From Strongylocentrotus purpuratus (taxonomy: Eukaryota; Echinodermata; Echinoidea; Camarodonta; Strongylocentrotidae): a stretch of DNA of 64,000 bases. The notes beneath the pieces are model-generated. The model was given only the letters and a program-made list of their open reading frames with translations, made no database searches and had not been told where the DNA came from. Made by a program: the position numbers and the translations under genes. Where the stretch lies: the NCBI RefSeq assembly GCF_000002235.5, contig NW_022145607.1, positions 38,864,029-38,928,028 on the forward strand, in the 5' to 3' direction. Positions 33,425-44,517 of the stretch are shown here, piece by piece; position 1 is the first letter of the stretch; each line of letters opens with the position of its first letter.

Positions 33425-34342
33425 TCACATAAAAACAATCCCTATTATACAACAATACCTAACGACAAAAACAACAATTATGCTAACTAATATTGAAGGT
33501 GAATCTATCACAGAAGAAGTGTTTGATACAGACTTGGTGATTGTACTCTTGGTTGTTTTCTCTTCGTATGCAGTGGTAATAACAATCTTACTATCGTTTA
33601 CCTCTTTAGACAATCGACTTTTCAACGTAGACTGAGGTTGGTGACTAGTAGAAAGTGCATTAAAATCGTTGCAAGAATCCCAGTTTTGTTGGTAAAGCGA
33701 ACTTATTGAACAGCATCTAATATCCGCATTCATGGAAAGCACAAAAGTTGCTTCAATGATGTCAACCCCAGTGAGATGCTTTGGAGCATGTACCGACGTT
33801 TTCTGCTTGTCCTGTGAAAAGCAAATTATTCCCGATGTTGGGTGGCCGTTTATTGCTTTGCAATACAGAATGGAAAGATTGTAAGATCCAAGATCAAGGT
33901 AGGGATTGGGTGGTGTATCAATCCATATACAGTCAGCTGGTTTTGGAGGATGATTTATAAGGAGCAGGTAACTTTGAGAGCTATGAGACTCTTCGCACTG
34001 GATACAACAACCATACACGCCTGCGTCGAACTCATGAAGACGATGCAATTCCAAAGTTACTTGAAAAGACTGAAATACACGTGTCGCTTTTAATTGGGAT
34101 CTTTTTTGTTTCCCAAGTGCATAATTTTCCGACTTTATAAAAGTACCATTTTTGTAGAATATCACATTATCATATTCAACGTGAAATGTGCATTCATTCA
34201 CATCAGTTGGTACATGTATGTTATAGGACAGAGTGACATTCTTCTGCACGTAAGATGTAATTTCCTGTTGACTGTGTTCTGATCGACATGAATTAACAGC
34301 AGCAGTGAAAAGTAAGATGTAGATAAAGTTTCCTGGATTCAT
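33425..34342 (-). CDS. Ig-domain membrane protein, class C1
   Basis: A single-exon ORF; the start at 34342 (MNPGNFIYILLFTAAVNS) gives the cleanest signal peptide, while the ATG at 34396 is 18 codons upstream. The V-like domain has a displaced first cysteine (VNECTFHVEY) and DAGVYGCCIQC. The second domain has ILYCKAINGHP, GIICF, IRCCS and a terminal DSCNDF, paralogous to class B. A Thr/Ser stalk leads to a C-terminal membrane segment (LVSIIVVFVVRYCCIIGIVF) that contains an arginine and ends almost at once in UGA, leaving no cytoplasmic tail. It is directly followed, in frame, by class B2. Confidence 0.82.
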   Translation of the reverse strand: MNPGNFIYILLFTAAVNSCRSEHSQQEITSYVQKNVTLSYNIHVPTDVNECTFHVEYDNVIFYKNGTFIKSENYALGKQKRSQLKATRVFQSFQVTLELHRLHEFDAGVYGCCIQCEESHSSQSYLLLINHPPKPADCIWIDTPPNPYLDLGSYNLSILYCKAINGHPTSGIICFSQDKQKTSVHAPKHLTGVDIIEATFVLSMNADIRCCSISSLYQQNWDSCNDFNALSTSHQPQSTLKSRLSKEVNDSKIVITTAYEEKTTKSTITKSVSNTSSVIDSPSILVSIIVVFVVRYCCIIGIVFM

Positions 34343-34396
34343 GTTTTCATGGTGAATGCTCTTCGGATTAATCTGTGAAGGAGGGAGCATAAACAT

Positions 34397-35885
34397 GTAT
34401 GTATGACTTTATTGTACTCAACATTTTAAAGCTGTTTATTGGTGTCCTTCACGCATTATCAAGACATGATTACATTGTTCTGAACAATATGAAACATGCG
34501 CCTTATTTATTTGAGGAATAATTTGTGCGGAAGAAGAAGAACCTCTTTACAGGTGACCGTTTACTCCTCCCGTATGTGTATTACTTGTTAGGGAGTATAG
34601 CATCTGAATAGTAATCTCCTACTTCTAACCAAAGTATAATTTGATTATGTTTTCTACAAGGTGGACAATATGAATATTTTTAAAAAAATGTTATTGTTAA
34701 ATATATACGAATAAGAAATACTTTAGATGTTCGATCATATATGTATAAACAATTTTTATTCGAGCTATTTTTAAAATTTTAAATAATAACACTGTAACAA
34801 TTTATATAAATATTGAAGAGTAATCTTACCCCTCTACCTACGGAGGAGAGAAATAGGCCGCACTAAGTTTGTATTGTAGTCACTTGCCGTAGGTACCATA
34901 CAGCAAACTGTCGCATCAGATCAGACGTCAGCATGCGCATTCTCAAACTTACAACAACATTTGATGGGCGTTTTATCAAGTGGCATGGAACAGGGCAATC
35001 AAATAAAAATCGAAAAGAATGGTGGATGACGTACGTGCAAAATTACCCATGATAAGATACTCATGATAGGGTGAAATATGTATATTGATTGGCATAATCA
35101 ATCTCTGCGACAAATCATACATAGACTTTGACTGACAAGATAAGATCAGATTTCGTCAATAAATTGAAGTGGTCTCTGACCTCTTTCTTATTTCGTTTTC
35201 GAGAGGCCCTTAGAAGCACGTTAATAAAAGAGACCTAGGATTGTCCAAAGTTCGATGAGCAGCAAGTTTCTACTTGTTGCCAACATTTACATATTAAAAA
35301 TGCAAGTTTGCAAAACACTTTACTATATACCGCCAAAACTAGATGTGCGTGAAATATGATGAAATCTGATTTACAGGGTCAAAGGCTCATGATGGCTGTG
35401 ACGGGTTGAACTGGTAAGAGGGGGGGGGGGGGGTGTACTGTGACTTCAATAATAGTATGATGAGTATTATGAAAGGATTCACATCTTGTAGGTGGAATGA
35501 GTTGACTGTCTCAGGGCAATCTCACAGAGGCTTTGGGATTGGGAGAGTTTAGGTGTTTTTTTAGAAGGCCAAAGGTATTAAAACCTTTGAGCATAAATTA
35601 TTAATATTTTGACCTTTCCAAACGTTAGCCTCTACGAAATAGGTATACGGTCGGAATATATATGTATAAAGGCAAAAGTGGGCCACTAGTGTTATTATTC
35701 GGTCGGTGCCGAATATATTTTTCAGCATGACGTTTGACATTAGAGCTTACGCTAAAGTGATTAATCCATTGACACTGATTCACTCTGACAATGTCGGTGC
35801 AGTTTTGGCCTTTCTATACATGTAGAACACATATTAAAACAAACCGAACAATTGTGCGATGTTATTTCATCAATGGATACAATCT
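34397..35885. other. intergenic, no gene seen
   Basis: AT-rich, with a G homopolymer at 35419-35433. Nothing coding or clearly mobile recognised. Confidence 0.5.
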
Positions 35886-35889
35886 GAGC

Positions 35890-36605
35890 TGGTCAAAGGT
35901 TATATATCAATTCCATGAAAAAAATTCATGGGTCTTTTAATAGTCCCATTATTGCAATGTCTCAAGAACGATTCGAGCAATGAATTTTCAAACTTTTCAA
36001 TAATATGCATCGTCATAGTGAGTCAAACTGATTAGATTTGTGGTTAAGAAGGTCAAAGGTCAGCGAGTTAATTTACATGAAATTAAATGGTTTTCTATAC
36101 TTGTATCCCCATATCAATAACTATTTTAGCTGTGAACTCAAAGTTCATATCAAGTATGTATCACCTTAGGAAAACAAGGGTTGTAGGACACTACCCCCTG
36201 GACAATCACGCCGGCCAATTACAAGCGGAACAATCCCCCCCTGGAAAATTTCCCCCTGTGGACTATTACCCTCCGGAAATTACCCTCTAGGACACTGACC
36301 CCCGTGCGTGTGTTTATGTGTGGTTTGTAGGGGGGGGGGGTCTCACATGATATTTGGTCTGCTGGCAATTGTCTTTGGGGGCAATTGTCCTAGGGATAAT
36401 TTTCGGGGGGAATTTCCGGGGGTTAATTGTCCTTATACAGGAGACAAGCTATCATTTATGGATTGTCTGGTCAAAGGTCAACAATCATAAAGATCAATTA
36501 AAATGAAATATGGGCTATTTTCTTTTTTTTTAAGTGTATTTAAACAATATTGCAAGACATGATCTTAACTGAATTAAGGCGGAGGCATGTTGGAGACGTT
36601 TTATA
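35890..36605. repeat. decayed copy of the 340-1440 repeat with nested inverted element
   Basis: CAATGTCTCAAGAACGATTC, AAACTGATTAGATTTGTGG and AAGGTCAAAGGTCAGCGAG match the units at the window start, and GGCGGAGGCATGTTGG (about 36579) matches its terminus. Inserted inside (about 36178-36445) is a different foldback made of GGACAATTACCCCC-like blocks on the left and their complements (GGGGGCAATTGTCC) on the right. Confidence 0.65.
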
Positions 36606-36904
36606 TAGTTCGCTGTGTATAGTCATACGCAATGGTGTAAATACGCTTGGGAAAAAAAGAAAAGAAATAGTAGCCAAAGTTTGATGAACAAGTATACACG
36701 TGAGGGGGCAGAGCTACCGAGTGGTAGTCTATCTACCCTTTAAAAATGCAATGCAGTAATACATATTTTACCCTTCACACTAAAATAAGTCAACATTGAA
36801 AAGCAATAATATTTACTTTTTTAGGTGGTGCGCACAATAATTGATATCCTGATTTTAGCCGACCGGAAGAAAATGAAAGAGTATTGACCTAATAAAGATG
36901 TATT

Positions 36905-36972
36905 TATTCATTCTTCAGAAATGTGATTTTGTGTTAACGATAACACAAAATCACATTTCTGAAGAATGAATA
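36905..36972. repeat. perfect 32-bp inverted repeat, 4-nt loop
   Basis: TATTCATTCTTCAGAAATGT.. through GTGTTA (36905-36936) is followed by ACGA and then the exact complement (36941-36972). No mismatches in 32 bp. Confidence 0.95.
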
Positions 36973-37194
36973 TATGAAATTCCCTTTTTCACTTCAAAAT
37001 AGCTACTTTCTCGATTGCAATATTTCCCTATGATGTATAAACTCCATGTGCGAAGTCACACAATCAAATAAATGGTAGCCTCTGGTAGGCCTATACATTA
37101 TATTTTGCCAGGTCTTGTGACGTACAATGTAGTCCAAAAGGTGGGTAAGGATTGCACCTTTGAATATTAGAGAATATATATTTCGGGGAAATTG

Positions 37195-37395
37195 CCACTG
37201 AGGGTTTCTTCCCCCCTCTCCACCCCTCACTGTCTGTGTCTCTCTGTCTCTCTGCCCCTCCATCTCTCTCTCTTTGTCTCTATCCTGTCCCTGTCTTTGT
37301 CTCTATCTCTCTGTCTGTCTATCCGTCTGACTTTCTCTCTCTCCCTCATCCTCTCTGTCTCTCACTATCTCTCTATTTATTTCTCTCTCTTTCCA
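37195..37395 (+). repeat. CT-rich (TCTCTCTG)n microsatellite
   Basis: Irregular CTCTCTGTCTCT repeats over 200 nt, explaining the Leu/Ser-rich spurious frames. Confidence 0.95.
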
Positions 37396-37689
37396 TTACA
37401 GTTAGATTGAATGGTAGATAATTAGGGCAACACGGGCAACACGTAAAATAAAGACTCCAAGACTTTAGGAGGTAGCTGTAATCACCGATGTTTATTGGAG
37501 CAACGCTTCATTATTATAACATCTTCATGGGTTGTACAGCGAAGAAACTGCAACGAAATCGTATTCAAGATTTTGAAATATACATGTATATGAATGCAGA
37601 TCAATAAGAACAATTTTTTTTAATTTTTTTTTTTTACATAGTTTAACATAATCAGTATGATAATGCATAGTATAATTTACATTGCTTCT

Positions 37690-37915
37690 TCAGTTGTTAA
37701 ATGGGTACCCGGTAGGATGCGAAAGTGATTGTCGTTTGCTCAGCAATGTGAGCGTTTGTAAAATGGCACCTGGCTGGAAAGCTTCACAGGGAGTGGCAAA
37801 TGTAAATGTACATACATTCTGTGCTGGCAATCCGATGATCGCGGTACTATCTATCAAGCGCTTAGAGAAATTTCGCATGTATTAAGCGCTATATGAAACC
37901 AGAATGATAATACTG
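37690..37915 (+). mobile_element. SINE-like repeat
   Basis: TAAATGGGTACCCGGTAGGA at the 5' side and ATCAAGCGCTTAGAGAAATT..GCGCTATATGAAACCAGAA at the 3' end match the general layout of tRNA-type marine SINEs with a GCGCTATAT tail. A polymerase III head is not clear. Confidence 0.5.
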
Positions 37916-38684
37916 TAAAATTAAAGGAGAATAATAAAGCCGTTAAAGCAACTCATGAATTTCATGACTGATTTTTTTTTCTTTATACTAATCTTCTTTC
38001 AAATATATATTTTTTAAACACCGAGACATGTTCGAAACGTTCGTTGTAATACTTTTCTATCTAATTTAGTGAATTGTTCTGTTGAGGTTGCAGGTGCTGT
38101 TTTGTTCATTTTATCCCTCTACAGTGTTTTGTGCCTTTTGGCATTAAAAAACTGATGCCGGAGAGGGGCACAATTCAATAGAGGGCATATCTTTTTTTGT
38201 ACCCGATGTGTATATTAGCCGGACATGCAAGGCGCGGGTTTGGTCAGGGACACTTGCACCCCCTAACATTAGCCAAAGTTGATATACGAGCATATGCAAC
38301 CTACTTTGATTATACTAGCACAAAGTAAGATATGACAAGATAATGAAATAATGAAGGAAATATAATTGGGTACGGTATACATAGTTAACAAAACATGGGT
38401 GCAATAGAGAATCTTACATATGATTATGGTTTACATGTACAGTTACCGGGCAAGGTGCATCCCTCAACTCATAATACCATCGAATCGATCATTCCAATAG
38501 CATCTAGAAGTATATTACATTCATAGTGACATCATCCCCTTTTTCTTTATTTTCTTTGATTAACATATAGCCCGTCCCATTACGTTCATCTCTATTTGTC
38601 ACTATACCTTTAATGTACATTACAATACATAATAAAGTTATGACCAAAATGTTGATTATACGGGTACATCCATACAAAATAACG

Positions 38685-39581
38685 TTACAATAATTTGTTC
38701 ATGCAAGTTATTAAAACCGTTACAAAGATCACACACAATGTAATCCCAATAGTAAAATATGGAAACCCGTTTTGTTCAGAATGATAACCATTTTCTTTAT
38801 TTGTTGGCTCAGGTGAGTTGCTTCTCGTATTCCTCAACGAGCAAGGATCAACATCAGGACCAGATTGTACACTACGTGTTGGTGGGTCATATACGAAATC
38901 ATTACAATCACATCTACTCTTCTTTTGTTCTGAGGTGGACGTACAACAAAATATACGATTGGTCTTTTCCATCCAAAGAACTTGCATCAGGTGGGTTTTA
39001 TTTTGGACAGGTCTAGTCCAAGGAGGGACCCTGGCTCCATTTTGATAACACTCTATAAAACCAACATGACTTCCCACTGGTGCTGTGCATTTTAGCTGTG
39101 ACCAAACGTTGTCACTTGAGTCAACTGGATTATCATGTTCGTTACATATAGGTTTCCCCGGGCCATACTCGATATCGATAATTGTAGTTTTTGTGAGATG
39201 ATTTAATATCTTCCCATTTCTAAAGACCTGGCATTTGTACAATCCAGCATCTTTTCTTGAGACATGTTCGATAGTAATACGGACTAGAAACATGCGGACG
39301 CCAAATGATGAATGTTCCTCGATCTTTACGTTTAGGTTTTGTTTTTGACTGGGATTTAATCCATTCAAATTTAATGATCCGGATTTATAAAAAGGCTCAT
39401 TATTACCTATACTCAGTACAAATTCCATCCCATTTTCATGGTTGTATTGAAATAAGATTTCTGCACCGTCACCTTCACCTAAGGTCAGGTGGATGGAAGC
39501 AGAACGTGGTAGGTTAAAAACCATTAAAATAGCTAAATATAAAGTTAACACTCGGTATGTGATTAACGTCATTGCATTCAT
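38685..39581 (-). CDS. Ig-domain membrane protein, class B3
   Basis: A single-exon ORF. The first ATG is at 39581, ahead of a signal peptide core (ITYRVLTLYLAILMVFNL); the open frame reaches further upstream without ATG. The V-like domain lacks the B-strand cysteine (AEILFQYNHE) and keeps the F-strand one (DAGLYKCQVF). The second domain has VWSQLKCTAPVG, IECYQNGARVPPWTRP, RIFCCTST and CDCNDFVYDP, very close to class B2. A C-terminal membrane helix ends in MNKLL, so there is essentially no tail. The frame is the same as the class C2 ORF ending at 39621, 39 nt upstream, with TAA and TGA between. Confidence 0.83.
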   Translation of the reverse strand: MNAMTLITYRVLTLYLAILMVFNLPRSASIHLTLGEGDGAEILFQYNHENGMEFVLSIGNNEPFYKSGSLNLNGLNPSQKQNLNVKIEEHSSFGVRMFLVRITIEHVSRKDAGLYKCQVFRNGKILNHLTKTTIIDIEYGPGKPICNEHDNPVDSSDNVWSQLKCTAPVGSHVGFIECYQNGARVPPWTRPVQNKTHLMQVLWMEKTNRIFCCTSTSEQKKSRCDCNDFVYDPPTRSVQSGPDVDPCSLRNTRSNSPEPTNKENGYHSEQNGFPYFTIGITLCVIFVTVLITCMNKLL

Positions 39582-39620
39582 TTGTTTAATATTGTTACAG
39601 TATAATAACACCGATCAAGT

Positions 39621-40912
39621 TTAGTTTGTTTTGGATGCCGATGTATAACTCTGCGTAGTTTGTAAAAAGTTCTTATTTACTAAAATAAAGAAAAGAATAG
39701 CGATGATGACACAAAGTAAAGCAGTAATAGCATAACAATACTTCCCGAACGGGGAGTCGCAATGTTCGACAATTTCTGGTTCACCATTCGATATCTCATC
39801 GCCCGTCGCTAGTGGTTCAGCTTCGTAGGGTACACCGGGCAAGGTACGCGAAATGTCTTGGACAGCATAATTTGTATTCCGGAATTCAAGTGAATGATAG
39901 TCAGAACAATGATCCCTTGCCTTTTTAAATAGTTTACTGACAGAACAACAGAATATATCTATTCCCCTTTTAAACCAAAATGTGGCTGTTAGTTCTCTTA
40001 TTCCGCTTACACTTAGAGGAGTGTGTGCCAGTGTTTTGTTCTCATTCATTGAGTAACAGATGATTCCAGCTTTAGGGTATCCGTTTTTAGCTTTGCACTG
40101 AAGAATAGACCAGTTCACGGTTAGCACCTTACTGCAATGACCCCGAATATCCACAGATCTTCAAAACATGAAGAGGTCCCACTTTGTACATTTTGAAATA
40201 ATCATTCCTACAGCGATGGAGGTGCTTTATAAATAGCCTTTGTTCCCCCTTTTTCAAAGAATACTTCCACCTGTGTACCATGGAGTGCACTGAATGTGCA
40301 TGAATGAATAATGTTACATAACTTTCATGAGCACGTATCCATTATTTCGTCTCCGTGTATTTCAAAATTTGTTCTGCAATGACCTTTATCTGCTCATGCT
40401 CAGACTGCAACCGTGAACTGGCTTATTGAAAGCTCAGCAGGATTGACTTCAGCAAGACGTGCATTGTGCCATTTGCAGACTGCCGGCTCTGGAGGATAGT
40501 ATACACGTAGTAGAATATGCTGAGATGAAGTTTGGTTGGCGCAGACGAATTTACAATGATATACACCAGCATCAGAAGGCTTAACTTGTCTCAGTCTTAT
40601 TACAACAAGAATGTATCCAAAAACATTGTCAACAAAAACGGTCGTTCTTAGAACATTTTCTCCTGGATACCGTTCAGAAGAGGAAGAACTTCCATAGGCA
40701 GTAAATTCGGAATCACCAAAGAAAAGATTATAAGAGCAACTCTCTTTACTTCCCGGATTTATGAATCGAATATAATTTTTTTCATTGTTAATAGCGTATA
40801 TCTTTTGAGTTTTAAATTTCCCATCCTTTGGAAGTTCATTAGGATAACCGTCAATCACAAACAGAGTTAGGATTACAAAGATATATTTAAAAAAGTGTGG
40901 CATTTTGAGCAA
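39621..40912 (-). pseudogene. Ig-domain gene, class C2, broken between domains
   Basis: Two open parts. 40400-40912 encodes a signal peptide (MLKMPHFFKYIFVILTLFVI), a V-like domain (KESCSYNLFF..SDAGVYHCKF) and the linker YYPPEPAVCKW, then stops. 39621-40154 encodes the matching second domain (WSILQCKAKNGYPKAGIICY, DIFCCS, DHCSDY), a membrane helix (ITALLCVIIAILFFILV) and a short tail. By comparison with class C1 the two halves should be continuous, but about 290 nt with stops lie between. That insert is flanked by a 13-bp inverted repeat (CCAGTTCACGGTT 40110-40122, AACCGTGAACTGG 40411-40423) and holds remnants of another V domain. Splicing across it cannot be excluded. Confidence 0.7.
40200..40340 (-). 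pseudogene. decayed class C V-domain remnant
   Basis: On the minus strand, SYVTLFIHA shifts frame into SCTFSALHGTQVEVFFEKGG, followed by TKAIYKAPPSL and a stop. This lines up with VTLSYNIHV..ECTFHVEYDNVIFYKNGTF of class C1. A one-base frameshift and a stop show it is not functional. Confidence 0.6.
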
Positions 40913-42698
40913 TATCCTTTTCCAAACATGTTTACGTGTTGATAAAGATTCATACTGGTTTCCTCAGTAGTCCTGGTCCACCTAATACAAGAGCCGAGAA
41001 AAGGAATATCAACAAATTATATCGAATACAGTTTTCATAAATACACGTTTTTTTAAAGTATGCAGTTACAACCAAAGATCTTACGGAATTTTCGCGATCA
41101 TACTTAGATATCGTTTACCAGGTCCTCAGCCCACACGCTTAAATGAAAATATATCACGGTCACTAAAGGAGACCTTTATAATAGAGACTTTCTGAAATGC
41201 TAAACTTGCCCGTTTATTTTAGAATGCTGTGTGTAAAGTCTCCTTGTAATTTGAAAAGACTTTCTGTCATCCCGTAGAAATGTGTAAATTGTACCAGTAA
41301 ATAAAATCGAATTAATCTGACGACAAGAATTTAGTGATAAATTGTAAATCACGGTGAACAGAAACAAGACTTAAAATCAGAGCAAAATCCTAATTGAAAC
41401 AAGTGCCACAATCAAAATATTATTAGTATTAGCAATTAGCAATATTAGTAATAGTAGTTATCCTGTCCAGGTATGTAACTCTATTTCGCTCTAAACGTAA
41501 TATAATTGATAAATTAATTCCAACCATTATGACCATGTATTATCAATTCACACATATGCATTAACCATACATATACAAGTAAATGACTTACTTATTGTAA
41601 CATGTCGGGTCGTGAATACCTGTTGAATTACGCAAAATCGAGACTTGATCTGCCAAAAAGAAGTGCCTTTTAGGAACGCTGAGTTTAAATGACGTATTCC
41701 TAAACTTCAACAAAATCACGAGTCTGAAACATTAATAAAGTTGGACTGTAATCAGAATAGGCCTGCCTACGTGCATATTCGGCTGTTTTCACCTATTTGT
41801 TTTTATTATAAACCCTTAACCTTTAATCCGCGTTCCTCTAATAATATACTTCTTTCTTTCTTGTGAAGTTTTGTAACCGTCACTCAGTATGGGGTATATT
41901 TACCTTTAGCCATCTTAAACTTTGTAGATTGCGTGCCATAGCATGATCAACAAACTGTAATTAAACAATCAGTTGTATTATACAAACAAATTCAGTTTTT
42001 TTTATATCAGCACTTGACAACTTTGTTTATTTTTACAGAAATGTCAAAGGTATGATTTTGATAAAAAAGTTTGCCATGATCGAATATGATTTTTGCATTT
42101 ACAAATGCCAACGCATAATCATCATAAGCGATAGAGAATATGACAAATTGCAGACACGTAATATTTAACAGGCTATTACAAGAATTATCAAAGAAGAATA
42201 CATTTAAAAAATAACAGATAAAAATATAAGATTGAACACCTGTGAACTGTACACATGGTCACATAATGATAATTTGTATTATATCTCTTTAATACAATGA
42301 GTTTTAAGTAGTTACATAATACTGTCAACATTTTTAGTAAAAGTTACGTTAGCTTCTTTTCTTTAATAATTCTTATTGGTATATTCGCTCTTTTAAATGT
42401 TAACTTAATATAATGCATTGTTTTATTAATACGATTTATGGGTCATTAATTCCATTGTGTGAATTCTTTGTAGAGTTGTTGCGGTTGTTCATACATTGTC
42501 ACAATATAATTAATGCTTTCATAGCATTCTTCGATTGTGAACAATAATGTCACACAAAATAATCAATTTAAACCTTCTGATATTGAATATGACTTTGAAC
42601 AGTATATATCATAATGAAATATGCTTGTACGAGACTGAAATGAAATCTACTTGTTGATCAAACTCATTGCAATAATAATCTTTCGGAAAGGTTGAATT
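40913..42698. other. intergenic and probable 3' UTR of class A3
   Basis: Very AT-rich. No gene, RNA or clear repeat recognised. The segment next to 42698 should be the 3' UTR of the class A3 gene. Confidence 0.5.
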
Positions 42699-44354
42699 TT
42701 ACATCTTTATTCTATTGCTCTTAGGTAGAGGAGGGGGTGGAGGAAATTTGGATGAAACGTCTACCTGACTACCATTAAACCTTGATTTGAGTTTCTTCAA
42801 AGTTGGCACATCCATATCCACCACGAGCTGGTTACCGTATACATAGTTTGAGGTGTCAAAGTCAGACTCTCTACTAGTGCTGTCGTTGTCAGATGAATCA
42901 TGCGAACTTGTCGAGCTTACTGTGATAGAGCTGCTGGAGCTGTCTGGACGCTTAGAATCGAAGATGTGTGAATCATAGGAATCCCTCAAGCAACTGACTT
43001 TCTGACTAATGGGTTTTGGCGAGAGTGGTGCTTCTAGGGCTTGGGGCTCAGCGTACTCAGGCTCGTTGTATTCCAAGTCACGTTGACCAGAATACTGACA
43101 ACTTTGCAGAGGTTGCTTCGGAATGATGCTTGTAAACTTCTGGAGTTCTTGAAGGTCATTTAGTGTTAAACTTCTGCGTGGTTGGTTGAAATGCATGTAA
43201 AGTACTATTATAACAACAGTGAACAAGCATGTTATCCGAAGGAAAGCCGCTATGACGGCTCCTATGATAATCGTGAGAAAATTGTTCTTCGTAATCTGAT
43301 TGGGTAGGTTAATTCCTGCATCAAAAGCAATCGGGACGGTGGTGTTATATCCAGCCATGGCATTGGTAACACCATCCAAAGTACCTTTTCCTAACGGTGA
43401 TGTATCCGGGTTATTTTGGGTAAAACTGTTAGTATTGGATTCTTTAGATAATATTTCAATACTACCAAGAGCACTCTCATAATCTCTGCTCGTGATGTTG
43501 CCAACTTGGCCTCCGTGAGTCCAATTTCTTTCGCGTATTTCAAAGGTTTCAACGCTGATGTTTGCAACCCGAGGTATTTTGGGTGACTTTGGTTTTTCGT
43601 TGATGACAATGGGACCGATTGAACATAATATCTCTTGTCCAGGAAAGAGAGTCGGGGAAGACAATGCACATGTAAGGTTTTTGTTATGAAATTCCTGTCT
43701 TACTTGAAATGATTTATGCAGATCTTGTGTGCTATCCTGTAATGGCTGAAAGTTCGACGCAAGGGTGGCATCGCCTAAATACCATTTCACCAGTATCGCC
43801 GGGTCCAGGTACGAAACATAACACCAGGCACGTATGAATTCTTTCTCATCGAAAAGCAATTGGTCTTTCGGTCCACATTGCAAATCGTCTTCGTCGGGAA
43901 AATACTGTACATGTAACGTTCCTGTCTTAGAATGACACATGTGCACATTAAAGTGATCATCAAGAGCATATAACACACAATGATGGGATTGTTCTCTTCT
44001 TCTAACATGGATAATCGTCACAGTAGAGGCCATAGTTTGAGAATTTTTATTGAAAGAAGATGTAATTTTCCGGTCATACAATGTCGGATTAACGTACCAG
44101 GTAATGAGGTCGGTATCTTCGTTAAAATTTGAGACAACGCAAGTGAATGTTGCATTGTCGCCTTCCTTCACTGTAACACTGATCGGATCAGTGACAAATA
44201 TTTTGGGATTATTGCTAGAACATATTGATGCAGGCGCGGATCCAGGATTTCTTAGGGGAGGGGGCCCAACTTTTTTTTTTTTTGCTCCCGAAAATTTGAA
44301 AATCGCGTCGGCCGAAAAGTCGCTCAGTGGGGGGGGGGGGGGGGGTACAGAGCA

Positions 44355-44385
<31 letters not shown>

Positions 44386-44517
44386 GTTCCCGAAAATTAG
44401 AAAAACGCGCCGGCCAAAAATTCGCTCAGTGGGGGGGATCCGCCACTGTATTGATGATACTCCATGGATAAGAAATATAACGTGTAGTGTAGATAGAGCA
44501 GCCATATTTTTGGGCAT
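42699..44517 (-). CDS. Ig-domain type I receptor, class A3, split by hAT insertion
   Basis: The signal-peptide start (44517-44449: MPKNMAALSTLHVIFLIHGV) is separated from the body (44230-42699) by a 218-bp hAT element. With element and one target duplication ignored, the two parts are in one frame (GVSS|ICSSNNP). The insertion adds 226 nt, so the present frame breaks. The body has two Ig-like domains: D1 (ATFTCVV..ITWYVNP..HHCVL) and D2 (QCGPKDQ...AWCYV..KWYLG..LTCAL). A long stalk and a membrane helix (LTIIIGAVIAAFLRITCLFT) follow, then a 165-residue tail with EYNEPEYAEP, SNYVYGN and a terminal KFPPPPPLPKS. This allele probably makes no surface protein unless a downstream start within the element is used. 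Confidence 0.8.
44231..44448. mobile_element. hAT MITE inside the class A3 signal peptide
   Basis: The ends CAGGCGCGGATCCAGGATTT and GGGGATCCGCCACTG match the element at 31444-31869. The perfect 8-bp duplication TATTGATG is at 44223-44230 and 44449-44456. It contains T and G homopolymers and CTCCCGAAAATTTGAAAA blocks. Confidence 0.93.

Noticed and set aside
37192..37421. Leu/Ser-rich frames
   Set aside because: They are CT microsatellite translations.
43300..43669. Frames antisense or alternate to class A3
   Set aside because: Shadows of the Ig gene with no independent domain.
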